From Bacteroidales bacterium (GTDB lineage Bacteria; Bacteroidota; Bacteroidia; Bacteroidales; UBA3824), in NCBI GenBank assembly GCA_017962175.1, contig JAGCVU010000002.1, positions 1 through 36,860 on the forward strand: a DNA stretch of 36,860 bases. Reading direction: 5' to 3'. The translations under genes and the position numbers were made by a program. A model generated the notes under the pieces. The model was not told where the DNA came from and did no database searches. It saw nothing but the letters and a program-made list of their open reading frames with translations. Positions 14,940 to 24,072 of the stretch are shown here, piece after piece (position 1 is the stretch's first letter; every line of letters starts with the position of its first letter).

Positions 14940-17173
14940 TATTCAACTGTTACGTTAAGGATACCGGATATTTCGCGGAGTTTTTTTACTAATTTATTAA
15001 TATGTGTTTGTGTGCGCACGTAAACCTCAATCCATCCGGAGAAACTGGTGTCGTCGCTCTCGATGTGGATAGTTTTTAGGTTGAGTTCCACCTCTTGCGA
15101 TATGGTGGTGATTATGCGTTGCGCAATGCCTTTTTGATCCACGCCGTCGAACACCAATTTGGCTGTGCCCGACATTTCTTTGTGCATTTTCCACGATACG
15201 GGAATCAGCAAACTGGGGTTTTCTTTGATTTTGGATACTGCGTAGAGGCATTTTTTCTTGTGTATAAACACTGTTTTTTTTGCACGGTCGATAAGTCCAA
15301 TGGCTTCATCGCCCGGAATGGGGTTGCAGCAGTCGGCAAGTTCGTAGTTGTTTTCGAGGTTTTCGCCGATGATGTATTTCGACACGTCGGAGTCGGTGCG
15401 CTGTGTTTCGGCATTGTCGCCAAACTGCAATCTCCAAAAACGTACAAATGTGTTGGCTGCGGATTTTTTTACAGCCTGTTCCAAATCGTCGGGCTGGATT
15501 GTTTTGTTGGATATTTTGGTGAGCAAGTCGGTCTTGTTGAGACACGCAAACTGACGTATCAACTTGTTGGTTACCTCTATCTCGTTTACAATTTTGTATT
15601 GTTGTATTAGATTGTGCAGAATGCGCTGACCTTCGGCAATTTCTACCCTGAGGAAGTCGTGAAGCTGCTCTTTGAGTATTTCTACAGCCTTTTCGGTGTG
15701 CACAATCGACAGCCATTCGGGTTTGGGTTTGGTGCGGTTTGATGTTACGGGTTCTACCAAATCACCGTTTTGAAGGCGCGACGCAATAGTTACCATCTTG
15801 TGGTTAACTTTGGCGCCAATGCATGAACTGGCTTTTTCAGGATTATCGTAGTATGCAAAGTCGAGCACGGTGGCGCCTTGAGGCAATGTGGTTATGCGAC
15901 CGTCTTGCGAATATACTGAAATCTCGTCGGAGATAAGAAACTTGAAATCTTGCGAAAAGTCGAACTCTACCGAATTTGGAGCTTCAAGTTTCTGTTTCAA
16001 AATCTTGAGTTTATCGTCGAAATCTTTGCGTTTGTCGGATATACCTTTGTATTTCCAATGTGCGGCAAAACCGTATTCGGCAATCTCGTCCATACGTTGA
16101 CTGCGAATCTGAATTTCTACCCACGCTTTGCTTTTTTCGTCGAAAACTGTTAGGTGGTACGCCTCGTAGCCGTTGCCTTTGGGCATAGTAATCCAATCGC
16201 GGGTGCGCTCGGGGTGAACGTAGAAATCTTCGCTTATCACCTTTACTATATATAGGCACTCCTCTTTCTCAAGATCAGGATTGTTGGGCGTAAAAATGAT
16301 TCTAATGGCAAACTTGTCGAACACCTCGTCGAATGTCACCTTTTTTTTCAACATTTTCTGGTAAATGGAGAAAATGCTTTTGGGTCGTCCTTTGATGTCG
16401 AATTTTATGTTGTTTTTGGATAGTTTGTCGATTATTTGCAGACTAAACTTATTGATAAAGTTTTTGCGCTCGTTTTCGGTGAGTTGCAATTTAGCCAATA
16501 TCTCGTCGTATGCCTTGCGGTTGAGAAATTTAAACGAAAGGTCTTCAAGTTCGGTTTTGATTTTGTTTAATCCCAAACGGTGCGCAAGGGTTACGTAAAT
16601 CTGCATTGTTTCGTATGCCACCTGATATTGAGTGTCTTTAGATTTGATTTCTAAAGTACGCAGGTTTGACAAGCGGTCGGCTAGTTTTATGAGTATGATT
16701 CTCAAGTCGTTGGTAAGGCCGAGAATAATTTTTTTGTAAACCTCGGGTTCCGAGTCTTTGAAATATTCCGACGTGCCTTTGATTCTTGCTAAGGAGTCCA
16801 CAATTTGCGCCATCTGCTGTCCGAACATCTGTCGTACATCTTCGATTTTGAGGTCGGTGTGAAAAGTGATTTCGTGCAGAAGCGCACCTGCAGCACCAGT
16901 GGAACCCAATCCGATGTCTTGAACCACAATGCTCATAACATCGAAAAGGTGGTATATAAAACTATCGCCGGTGGTACGTTTTTGACCGTGGTGCACACGT
17001 TTGGCTACGTCGTAAGCTTTGCGCACGAGTTCCTTGTCGCTCTCTTTGGGAAAGTAGAGGTCGGAAGCAAGCATGCGCTCGAACATTATGTCGGTATCCT
17101 CCTCCGAAAAGGCTTTGCGGTGCAGCACTGTTTCGGCTGGTGTCTTTTCCGTTAGGTACGATGTGGCGGCCAT
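14939..17173 (-). CDS. relA: RelA/SpoT homologue, (p)ppGpp synthetase with probably inactive hydrolase domain
   Basis: 744 residues, full-length long RSH. The HD region (about 45-200) keeps His75, His100, Asp166 and Asn170 (LADRLSNLRT), but the HDxxED motif reads HEITFHT: Asp to Glu at 101, and the Glu-Asp pair needed for hydrolysis is Phe104-His105. Hydrolysis is therefore probably lost. The synthetase domain looks intact: GRPKSIFSIYQKM, RTRDWITMPKGNGYEAYH (an RxKD-like motif) and EIQIRSQRMDEIAEYGFAAHW. TGS (about 405-465), helical region, CCNPIPGDEAIG zinc-finger/conserved-cysteine segment and C-terminal ACT domain follow. Bacteroidota usually have a second, bifunctional RSH elsewhere. It lies between the K+ channel and the FNR-like gene. 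Confidence 0.88.
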   Translation of the reverse strand: MAATSYLTEKTPAETVLHRKAFSEEDTDIMFERMLASDLYFPKESDKELVRKAYDVAKRVHHGQKRTTGDSFIYHLFDVMSIVVQDIGLGSTGAAGALLHEITFHTDLKIEDVRQMFGQQMAQIVDSLARIKGTSEYFKDSEPEVYKKIILGLTNDLRIILIKLADRLSNLRTLEIKSKDTQYQVAYETMQIYVTLAHRLGLNKIKTELEDLSFKFLNRKAYDEILAKLQLTENERKNFINKFSLQIIDKLSKNNIKFDIKGRPKSIFSIYQKMLKKKVTFDEVFDKFAIRIIFTPNNPDLEKEECLYIVKVISEDFYVHPERTRDWITMPKGNGYEAYHLTVFDEKSKAWVEIQIRSQRMDEIAEYGFAAHWKYKGISDKRKDFDDKLKILKQKLEAPNSVEFDFSQDFKFLISDEISVYSQDGRITTLPQGATVLDFAYYDNPEKASSCIGAKVNHKMVTIASRLQNGDLVEPVTSNRTKPKPEWLSIVHTEKAVEILKEQLHDFLRVEIAEGQRILHNLIQQYKIVNEIEVTNKLIRQFACLNKTDLLTKISNKTIQPDDLEQAVKKSAANTFVRFWRLQFGDNAETQRTDSDVSKYIIGENLENNYELADCCNPIPGDEAIGLIDRAKKTVFIHKKKCLYAVSKIKENPSLLIPVSWKMHKEMSGTAKLVFDGVDQKGIAQRIITTISQEVELNLKTIHIESDDTSFSGWIEVYVRTQTHINKLVKKLREISGILNVTVE

Positions 17174-17227
17174 GATGTGTTCTTCTTTTTTTAGTTTTAC
17201 TTACAATCTAATAAAATGTTTCATAAA

Positions 17228-18097
17228 TCAATCGTCAAGTTTGTGTCCGCAATAGGGACAATATCCGCGATGGTCTGACGGATGATTACAATTGGTGTTA
17301 TCTGTTTTGTTATCAGTGTTTTTATCTTTGTTCTTTTGGTTGAGTTTCTCTAAAAAACCAGCGCTAATAATACCTGTGGGTAATGCCACAAGACCTATGC
17401 CAAGAAAAGCAATTACCCCGCCGATAAACCTTCCAATGCCTGTTACCGGAAAAACGTCGCCGTAGCCCACTGTGGTGAGTGTAACTATCGACCACCAAAT
17501 GCACGAAAGCACATTCGGGAAATGTTCTGGTTGTGCCTTATTTTCGGCGTAAAACATTAAGAATGAGGCTATTATCATTACGATAATAATCACAAAACAT
17601 GTTACGCCCAGTTCCGAACGTTTTTCGCTCATTACCGACTTGATAAGTTCCATAGAATTGTTGTAACGTGTTATTTTAAAGAGTCTTAAGAATCTCAATA
17701 AGCGCAATGTTCTTACAATTCTGAGGTCTAGTTTGGTAAACGGCATGTAGAACGGCAAAATGGCAAGCAAGTCGATCAAACCGTAAAACGAAAACATATA
17801 TTTAAGAATGCTCTTCAAACGGTTTCCGCACGGAAATGCAAGGTCGGCTGTAAGGATGCGCATTATGTATTCGCAAGTAAACACCGCTATTACAAACAAT
17901 TCAAATGCGTGAAAATAAGCATGATACGGTTCGTAAATTGATTTTACGGTTTCTAAAATCATTGTCACCACATTTACAAGTATCAGCGTCATAATAAAGT
18001 AATTGAAATACTTAGGGAACCCTTTGTCGCGGGTTTCCTCGCTAAATAGCGCGAATATTTTGCGCCTTATTGCCGATGCTTGTGGTTGCTGTTCCAT
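17228..18097 (-). CDS. Voltage-gated-type potassium channel with C-terminal zinc-ribbon-like tail
   Basis: 289 residues, six-helix Kv architecture. S4 carries positive residues at every third position (Arg126, 129, 132, 135, 138 and Lys141), so it should sense voltage. The pore has the selectivity filter TVGYGD (209-214). After the last helix there is a hydrophilic Asn/Lys/Asp linker and a tail with Cys270, His276, Cys280, Cys283 and His285 (CPYCGHKLDD), like a small zinc ribbon. Bacterial Kv channels usually end in a coiled coil or a binding domain, so this tail is unusual. Follows tsaD by 12 bases, so they probably share a transcript. Confidence 0.9.
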   Translation of the reverse strand: MEQQPQASAIRRKIFALFSEETRDKGFPKYFNYFIMTLILVNVVTMILETVKSIYEPYHAYFHAFELFVIAVFTCEYIMRILTADLAFPCGNRLKSILKYMFSFYGLIDLLAILPFYMPFTKLDLRIVRTLRLLRFLRLFKITRYNNSMELIKSVMSEKRSELGVTCFVIIIVMIIASFLMFYAENKAQPEHFPNVLSCIWWSIVTLTTVGYGDVFPVTGIGRFIGGVIAFLGIGLVALPTGIISAGFLEKLNQKNKDKNTDNKTDNTNCNHPSDHRGYCPYCGHKLDD

Positions 18098-18109
18098 GAG
18101 TTAAAGTTG

Positions 18110-19129
18110 TTAAAATTTTAGACGAGCGTCGGGGGCAATGTCCATACCCACAAACTCTTTTTTGAGAAATTTGTAGTAACCTGCGCCGGCTATCATTGCG
18201 GCATTGTCGGTGGTATATTTGCGTTCTGGAATGTAAACTTTCCAACCGTAGCGTTTTGCCTCAAATTTAAGCACTTGACGCAGTTCTGAGTTAGCAGCCA
18301 CACCGCCGCCGATGGTAATGCGATTGATGCCGGTTTGCTCCACCGCAGCCACAAGTTTTTCTATTAAAATTGATGTAATTGTAAACTGCAACGAAGCGCA
18401 TATATCGTTGATATTCTTGTCGATAAAGTCGGGTTCGTCTTTCATCTTGTCGCGGAGAGTGTAAAGGAAAGATGTCTTTAATCCGCTGAAACTGAAATTC
18501 AAACCTTCGATATGAGGACGTGCAAAATGAAAACGTTCGGGGTCGCCTTCCTGTGCGTAACGGTCAATAACAGGTCCGCCTGGATAGCCGAGAGCCATCA
18601 CTTTAGCACATTTGTCGAAAGCCTCACCCGCAGCATCGTCGATGGTGGTGCCGATTATTTCCATATCGAAATAATCTTTTACAAGAATAATTTGCGTATG
18701 TCCGCCCGAAACCAAAAGTGTTAGAAACGGAAAATCGGGATGATTTTCGGGTTTGTCTTTTTCGTGTACAAACTGCGAAAGTACGTGACCTTGCAAGTGG
18801 TTTACCTCAATCAACGGAATGCCAGCCGAAAGTGCAAAACCCTTAGCAAACGATGTGCCCACAAGCAACGAACCCAGCAACCCCGGTCCGCGGGTAAATG
18901 CCACAGCACTGATGTCGTTTTTGGTGATTCCCGCTTGCTTGATGGCTTGGTCTACCACGGGAATTATATTTTGTTGGTGCGCACGCGACGCCAATTCGGG
19001 AACAACGCCGCCGTATGCACAGTGTACTGCCTGACTTGCAATTACATTCGATAGCAAAACTCCTTCGCTAACTACTGCAGCGGAGGTATCATCGCACGAT
19101 GATTCTATGCCTAATATATTAATACTCAA
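18110..19129 (-). CDS. tsaD: tRNA N6-adenosine threonylcarbamoyltransferase
   Basis: 339 residues, the usual length. Catalyses transfer of threonylcarbamoyl from TC-AMP to A37 of ANN-decoding tRNAs, together with TsaB and TsaE. Signatures: ILGIESSCDDTSAAVV at the N-terminus, FTRGPGLLGSLLVGTSFAKG, NHLQGH (the metal-binding HxxGH), LLVSGGHTQI, KCAKVMALGYPGGPVIDR and GGGVAANSELR. First gene of the minus-strand run 13676-19129; divergent from the alcohol dehydrogenase. Confidence 0.96.
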   Translation of the reverse strand: MSINILGIESSCDDTSAAVVSEGVLLSNVIASQAVHCAYGGVVPELASRAHQQNIIPVVDQAIKQAGITKNDISAVAFTRGPGLLGSLLVGTSFAKGFALSAGIPLIEVNHLQGHVLSQFVHEKDKPENHPDFPFLTLLVSGGHTQIILVKDYFDMEIIGTTIDDAAGEAFDKCAKVMALGYPGGPVIDRYAQEGDPERFHFARPHIEGLNFSFSGLKTSFLYTLRDKMKDEPDFIDKNINDICASLQFTITSILIEKLVAAVEQTGINRITIGGGVAANSELRQVLKFEAKRYGWKVYIPERKYTTDNAAMIAGAGYYKFLKKEFVGMDIAPDARLKF

Positions 19130-19240
19130 TTTATTATATTTTAAAATAGTGTATTACAAATTTTGTATAAAGGTATAATATTTATGCTTAACAACCAAAA
19201 TAAAAATTCAATTATAGTTGTTAAAAATTGTTGTAAAGTA

Positions 19241-19270
19241 TTTGCCGTAAAAAAATATTCTGTATCTTTA
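19241..19270 (+). promoter_or_regulatory. Putative sigma-ABfr promoter of the alcohol dehydrogenase
   Basis: TTTG (19241-19244), 18 bases, TATCTTTA (19263-19270), one mismatch to TAnnTTTG. Transcription would start near 19277, about 28 bases before the ATG at 19305. Confidence 0.5.
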
Positions 19271-19304
19271 AACCGAAAACTTAATATTAAAAAGATACAT
19301 TAAA

Positions 19305-20456
19305 ATGAACAATTTCACATTTCAGAATCCTGTAAAGATTATTTTTGGAAAGGGTTCTATTGCAGAATTGCCCAACAATCTTTACAAGGGTGAAAAAATC
19401 ATGATGACTTACGGTGGAGGCTCTATCAAGAAAAACGGAGTTTACGACCAAGTAAAAAAGGCTCTCGAAGGTTATTCGATTATTGAATTTGGCGGCATTG
19501 AGCCAAATCCAGATTTCGATACCTTGATGAAAGCTGTAAAAATCTGTCGCGAAGAGGGCGTAGGATTCCTTCTTGCAGTGGGTGGAGGCTCGGTTATCGA
19601 CGGCACAAAACTTATTGCTGCTGCAGTTGATTTCAAAGGCGACCCGTGGGACATCCTTACCAAGGGCGCAGACTTCGGCGAGGCTCTGCCGCTTGCATCG
19701 GTGCTGACTATGCCAGCCACCGGCAGCGAGATGAACTGCAACGCTGTGATTTCGCGCCGCGCCACCAAGGAGAAATTCGCTTTCGGAAGTCCAAAGGTAT
19801 ATCCCGCGTTCTCGATTCTCGACCCCGAGGTGGTATACTCTATTCCCAAGCGTCAGAAGGCAAACGGACTTGCCGACAGCTTTATCCACGTGTTTGAGCA
19901 GTATCTTACCGACGATATCGACACTCCGGTGCAAGACCGCTGGGCGGAAGGCGTTTTCAAAACCATTATCGAAACCGCTCCCAAGGTGCTTGTTGACAAT
20001 CCGCCTTACAACGCATGCGCCAACTATATGTGGGCTGCCACCTGTGCGCTCAACTTCTTCATCTGTCCGGGCGTAAATCAGGACTGGAGCACTCACATGA
20101 TTGGTCACGAGCTTACAGCACTCTGCGGACTCGACCACGGTGTTACTCTCTCTATCGTTCTTCCCGGCACTATGCGTGTGATGCGCAAGGAGAAGAAGGC
20201 CAAGCTGCTGATGTTTGCCAAAAACGTGTGGGGAATCACCTCTGGCAGCGACGACGAGATTATCGACAAGACAATCGACGCCACCGAGAAGTTTTTCCAG
20301 TCGCTCGGCATCAAGACACGCCTTTCTGACTACAACATCGGCAAAGACATCGTGGACGAGATTTACAACCGTTTCAAGACCCGCGGCGTAGAGCTTGGCG
20401 AGCACGGCATTGTAACTCCCGAAAAAGCGAAAGCTATTCTTGAAGACAGACTTTAG
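19305..20456 (+). CDS. Iron-containing (YqhD/butanol-type) NAD(P)H-dependent alcohol dehydrogenase
   Basis: 383 residues, group III metal-dependent alcohol dehydrogenase. Nucleotide-binding segment GGGSVIDGTK (93-102) and TYGGGSIKKNGVYDQV (35-50) match YqhD/BdhA enzymes, which reduce aldehydes. The metal ligands are visible as Asp191, His195, His268 and His278 (ADSFIHVFE, HMIGHELTALCGLDHG). Likely roles are aldehyde detoxification or fermentative alcohol formation. The last two thirds are richer in G/C-ending codons than the first 300 bases. Flanked by its own promoter and a strong bidirectional terminator, so probably monocistronic. Confidence 0.92.
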   Translation: MNNFTFQNPVKIIFGKGSIAELPNNLYKGEKIMMTYGGGSIKKNGVYDQVKKALEGYSIIEFGGIEPNPDFDTLMKAVKICREEGVGFLLAVGGGSVIDGTKLIAAAVDFKGDPWDILTKGADFGEALPLASVLTMPATGSEMNCNAVISRRATKEKFAFGSPKVYPAFSILDPEVVYSIPKRQKANGLADSFIHVFEQYLTDDIDTPVQDRWAEGVFKTIIETAPKVLVDNPPYNACANYMWAATCALNFFICPGVNQDWSTHMIGHELTALCGLDHGVTLSIVLPGTMRVMRKEKKAKLLMFAKNVWGITSGSDDEIIDKTIDATEKFFQSLGIKTRLSDYNIGKDIVDEIYNRFKTRGVELGEHGIVTPEKAKAILEDRL

Positions 20457-20473
20457 TCTTAGCCATAAATAAA

Positions 20474-20510
20474 CAAAAAAAAAGCAGTGAAATTTTTCAC
20501 TGCTTTTTTT
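20474..20510. terminator. Bidirectional intrinsic terminator
   Basis: Perfect stem GCAGTGAAA/TTTCACTGC (20484-20492 and 20495-20503) with a 2-base centre, preceded by an A-run and followed by T7. It can serve both the alcohol dehydrogenase and the convergent STAS-domain gene. Confidence 0.9.
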
Positions 20511-20534
20511 ATTAGTCTAGCTCAAGAAGGGAAC

Positions 20535-20918
20535 TTACTGTGCGTTAGCTTCCTCTTTTGCTTTTTCGTTCTTCATTATTACATCGACGGCTTTTTCTAC
20601 GGAAGGTTCGATGTTGAGCACTGTGTCGAGCTGCGAGATAGAGATAAGTCTTTCTACAGCGGTCTGCAGTCCTGTGAGTACGAACGTGCCGTTGGCGTTT
20701 TTGCAAAGCCGGTTTGCTACCAATATTGCGCTCAATCCTGAACTATCGCAGTAACGGGCTTTCTGGAGATCGATAACGATGTTTCTTTCACCGTTGCCGG
20801 CAATCAGTACAAGTTCCGATTTAACAGCCGGAGCAATGTGAGTGTCCAGCTTTTCAACAAGTATGCTTATTACTGTGTAATTATCGTGTTTGATAACTTC
20901 AAATTTTTTCTCGTCCAT
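20535..20918 (-). CDS. STAS-domain protein, anti-sigma factor antagonist type
   Basis: 127 residues. A single STAS domain resembling SpoIIAA/RsbV: strands FEVIKHDNYTVISI, VIDLQKARYCDSSGLSAIL and GTFVLTGLQTAVERLI. The phosphorylatable serine is expected at Ser59 in DSSGL. Such proteins normally pair with a serine kinase (RsbW/SpoIIAB) or a PP2C phosphatase; neither is in the window. The C-terminus adds a charged Lys/Glu tail. It follows rpsA by 47 bases in the same orientation with no terminator between, so it may be co-expressed. Confidence 0.9.
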   Translation of the reverse strand: MDEKKFEVIKHDNYTVISILVEKLDTHIAPAVKSELVLIAGNGERNIVIDLQKARYCDSSGLSAILVANRLCKNANGTFVLTGLQTAVERLISISQLDTVLNIEPSVEKAVDVIMKNEKAKEEANAQ

Positions 20919-20965
20919 ATTGGGTCAATTTATATTAGTATTAAACAAAGCCGTCGAGGCGTTAA

Positions 20966-22882
20966 TTATTCTGCAGATTCGTTTTTCTGCTGTTCCAATT
21001 GGCTTTTGAGAGCGTCGCCGAAGAGGTCGCCGATAGTAGTGGTAGCCTTTTCAACTTTGGGCTGTTCCTCTTTCTCTTTCTTAGCGGGTTTGTCGCTAGC
21101 TTTTTTGGTCTTCTTCTCGGGGTTGTTGGCGTCTTCCCAAACTTTGGTGTGCGAGAGGATGATACGTTTAGCAGCCTTAGAGAACTCGATAACCTTGAAG
21201 GGGAGTTTCTCGTCAACTTTGCACTGCGAACCGTCTTCTTTTACGAGGGCACGGAGGTTTGCGAAACCTTCAACACCGTATTGGAGAGCGATGATAGCGC
21301 CTTTGTCGAAGATGTTGGTGATAGTTCCTTCGTGAACGCTGTCAACGTTGAAGATAGTTTCAAAAGTGTCCCAAGGATTCTCTTCCAACTGTTTGTGGCC
21401 GAGGCTGAGGCGACGGTTTTCTTTGTCGATGTCGAGAACAACAACGTCGATGTCGCTTCCGATAGAAGTGAACTCGCCGGGGTGTTTGATCTTTCTGGTC
21501 CAAGAGAGGTCAGAAATGTGGATAAGACCGTCTACGCCCTCTTCGATTTCAACAAATACGCCGAAGTTGGTGAAGTTGCGAACTTTTGCAGTGTGTTTGC
21601 TTCCGATTTTGTATTTCTCTTCGATGTTTGCCCATGGATCGGGTTTGAGCTGTTTGATACCGAGCGACATTTTGCGCTCCTCGCGGTCGAGAGTGAGGAT
21701 AACAGCCTCGATTTCTTCGCCCACTTTGAGGAACTCCTGAGCAGAGCGGAGGTGCTGGCTCCACGACATTTCTGATACGTGGATAAGACCTTCAACACCG
21801 GGAGCGATTTCAACAAAAGCGCCGTAATCAGCGATAACCACAACTTTGCCTTTAACCTTGTCGCCAACTTTGAGGTTTGCATCGAGCGAATCCCAAGGAT
21901 GAGGAGTAAGCTGTTTGAGGCCGAGAGCGATACGTTTCTTGTCGTCGTCGAAGTCGAGGATAACCACGTTGAGCTTCTGGTCGAGGTGAACGATTTCCTC
22001 GGGATGAGAAACGCGTCCCCAAGAAAGGTCGGTGATGTGGATAAGACCGTCTACGCCGCCAAGGTCAATGAATACGCCGTAAGTGGTGATGTTTTTAACG
22101 GTACCTTCAAGGATTTGACCTTTTTCGAGTTTGCCGATAATTTCTTTCTTCTGCTGTTCGAGTTCGGCTTCGATAAGAGCCTTGTGCGAAACAACAACGT
22201 TTTTGAATTCAGTGTTGATTTTAACAACTTTGAATTCCATAGTTTTGCCAACATAGATATCGTAGTCGCGGATGGGTTTAACATCGATTTGCGAACCGGG
22301 AAGGAATGCTTCGATACCGAATACGTCAACGATCATGCCGCCTTTAGTACGACATTTGATGTAACCTTTGATGATTTCGTCGTTGTTGAGAGCTTCATTA
22401 ACGCGATCCCAGCTGCGGAGTGCGCGAGCTTTCTTGTGCGAAAGAACGAGTTGACCGTTCTTATCTTCTTGATTCTCAACGTAAACTTCTACTTTGTCGC
22501 CTACTTTGAGTTCGGGGTTGTAACGGAACTCATTGAGGCTTACAATGCCTTCCGACTTGTAGCCGATGTTGATAACTACTTCGCGGCTTGTGATGGCTAT
22601 AACTGTTCCGTCAATTACTTGATTTTCAGTGATTGACGATAATGTCTTGTCATATTCTGATTCAAGTTGTTTGCGTTTTTCGGCTGAATAGCCTGTGCCT
22701 TTGTTTGATACGCTGTCCCAATCAAAATCCATTGTGGAAGCGTTGTTTTTGTAACTGCTTCTGGGTTTTACAATTACTTCTTCTTCAGCAGTTTCCTGAG
22801 CTTCAGTTTCTGCTTTTACCTGTTTTAGGTCGTCATTTTCGATTTCTGCATCGAAATCATTGTTGTTTTTTTTGGGTGTCAT
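20966..22882 (-). CDS. rpsA: 30S ribosomal protein S1
   Basis: 638 residues. Six S1/OB-fold repeats follow an acidic N-terminal extension of about 85 residues: about 90-160 (VIDGTVIAITSREVVINIG), 170-240 (IIKGYIKCRTKGGMIVDV), 255-325 (ILEGTVKNITTYGVFIDLG), 340-410 (VKGKVVVIADYGAFVEIAPG), 425-500 (HTAKVRNFTNFGVFVEIEEG) and 510-575 (HEGTITNIFDKGAIIALQYG). The tail is Lys/Glu rich. S1 binds mRNA and helps initiation, which matters in Bacteroidota where Shine-Dalgarno use is weak. Antisense reading frames over this gene are long but have no protein-like features. Confidence 0.96.
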   Translation of the reverse strand: MTPKKNNNDFDAEIENDDLKQVKAETEAQETAEEEVIVKPRSSYKNNASTMDFDWDSVSNKGTGYSAEKRKQLESEYDKTLSSITENQVIDGTVIAITSREVVINIGYKSEGIVSLNEFRYNPELKVGDKVEVYVENQEDKNGQLVLSHKKARALRSWDRVNEALNNDEIIKGYIKCRTKGGMIVDVFGIEAFLPGSQIDVKPIRDYDIYVGKTMEFKVVKINTEFKNVVVSHKALIEAELEQQKKEIIGKLEKGQILEGTVKNITTYGVFIDLGGVDGLIHITDLSWGRVSHPEEIVHLDQKLNVVILDFDDDKKRIALGLKQLTPHPWDSLDANLKVGDKVKGKVVVIADYGAFVEIAPGVEGLIHVSEMSWSQHLRSAQEFLKVGEEIEAVILTLDREERKMSLGIKQLKPDPWANIEEKYKIGSKHTAKVRNFTNFGVFVEIEEGVDGLIHISDLSWTRKIKHPGEFTSIGSDIDVVVLDIDKENRRLSLGHKQLEENPWDTFETIFNVDSVHEGTITNIFDKGAIIALQYGVEGFANLRALVKEDGSQCKVDEKLPFKVIEFSKAAKRIILSHTKVWEDANNPEKKTKKASDKPAKKEKEEQPKVEKATTTIGDLFGDALKSQLEQQKNESAE

Positions 22883-22955
22883 TGATAAATAAAAATTTTT
22901 AATAATTTATTGTGTTAGACTTTATTTATAGAGGTAATACGCTAATTACCGGCTG

Positions 22956-22985
22956 CAAATGTAGTATTTATTTTGCAATTCCAAA
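22956..22985 (-). promoter_or_regulatory. Putative sigma-ABfr promoter of rpsA
   Basis: On the minus strand TTTG (22985-22982), 18 bases, TACATTTG (22963-22956). Predicted start is near 22949, giving a leader of about 67 bases. The leader begins with a small dyad, GGTAAT (22933-22938) with ATTACC (22945-22950). The remainder of 22883-23113 is AT-rich with no gene. Confidence 0.55.
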
Positions 22986-23113
22986 CTTTATTTTGTTTTT
23001 TTCATGTTATTTTTTTCTGATTTTTTTGTAGTTATGGCAAATTGCAATGTTTGAAAGGGGTGTTTGTAACGTTTTTTTTGTAAATTTGCACCTCAGTTTA
23101 TGTAATATATAGT

Positions 23114-24067
23114 ATGAAACGTATTTTGGTAACAGGAGGAGCTGGTTTTATCGGTAGCCATCTATGTGAGAGGCTTCTGGCTCAAGGTTGCGATGTGGTG
23201 TGCCTCGATAATTTTTTTACGGGCAGCAAGCAGAATATTATTCACCTTATTGGTAATAACTATTTTGAACTTGTAAGACACGATGTAACAGACCCTTATA
23301 AGGCTGAGGTTGACGAGATTTACAATCTTGCATGTCCTGCGTCGCCCATTCACTATCAGTACAATGCCATCAAAACAGTGAAAACATCGGTGATGGGTGC
23401 AATAAATATGCTTGGTCTTGCTAAACGTCTTAATGCCAAGATTTTGCAGGCGTCAACAAGCGAAGTTTACGGAGACCCGACTATTCATCCGCAAGTAGAA
23501 TCGTACTGGGGTAATGTGAATCCGATAGGAGAGAGGGCATGCTACGATGAGGGCAAACGACTTGCCGAAACTCTGTTTATGAGTTACAACCGTCAAAACC
23601 ATGTGAAAACCAAGATTATACGTATATTCAACACTTACGGTCCACGAATGATGCCAAACGACGGACGTGTGGTGTCAAACTTTATAGTTCAGGCACTTAC
23701 CAATAAACCAATAACTATTTACGGAAGCGGCGAACAAACTCGCAGTTTTCAATACGTGGACGATTTGGTGGAGGGTATGATTAGAGTGATGTCTACTCCC
23801 GATTCTTTTACCAGTCCGGTAAATATTGGCAATCCGGGCGAGTTTACTATCAAGCAGTTGGCTGATAAGGTTATAAGTATGACCGGTTCTCATTCCAAAA
23901 TAGAATACAAGCCATTGCCAAGCGATGACCCTGTTAAACGTCGTCCTGATATATCATTGGCACAAAGTGAGTTGGGTTGGAATCCTACTGTCAATTTAGA
24001 ACAGGGGCTTGCCAAAACTATTGCATATTTCGAAGATTATTTAAAACACAATAAATTAGAATTTTAA
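23114..24067 (+). CDS. UDP-glucuronate decarboxylase (UDP-xylose synthase), extended SDR family
   Basis: 317 residues. Converts UDP-glucuronate to UDP-xylose. Rossmann motif [11 protein letters not shown] (8-18), catalytic triad elements STSEVYGDP and YDEGKR (Tyr-x3-Lys), and the UXS-typical [16 protein letters not shown] and FNTYGPRM segments. UXS enzymes are distinguished from other sugar epimerases by [12 protein letters not shown], which is present. A -7-like TAAATTTG lies at 23081-23088. First of a three-gene plus-strand run: it ends 5 bases before purU. UDP-xylose would feed capsule, LPS or glycan synthesis. Confidence 0.9.
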   Translation: MKRILVTGGAGFIGSHLCERLLAQGCDVVCLDNFFTGSKQNIIHLIGNNYFELVRHDVTDPYKAEVDEIYNLACPASPIHYQYNAIKTVKTSVMGAINMLGLAKRLNAKILQASTSEVYGDPTIHPQVESYWGNVNPIGERACYDEGKRLAETLFMSYNRQNHVKTKIIRIFNTYGPRMMPNDGRVVSNFIVQALTNKPITIYGSGEQTRSFQYVDDLVEGMIRVMSTPDSFTSPVNIGNPGEFTIKQLADKVISMTGSHSKIEYKPLPSDDPVKRRPDISLAQSELGWNPTVNLEQGLAKTIAYFEDYLKHNKLEF

Positions 24068-24072
24068 TAGAG

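Noticed and set aside
19287..20405. Long antisense reading frame (372 codons) opposite the alcohol dehydrogenase
   Set aside because: Mirrors the codon bias of a well-identified gene; no protein-like domain or start context.
21779..22636. Long antisense reading frame (285 codons) opposite rpsA
   Set aside because: Shadow of the biased rpsA codons; composition dominated by Phe, Val, Asp and Asn with no recognisable motif.
22933..22950. Structured regulatory leader or riboswitch of rpsA
   Set aside because: Only a 6-bp dyad with a 6-base loop is visible; too weak to call without covariation data.
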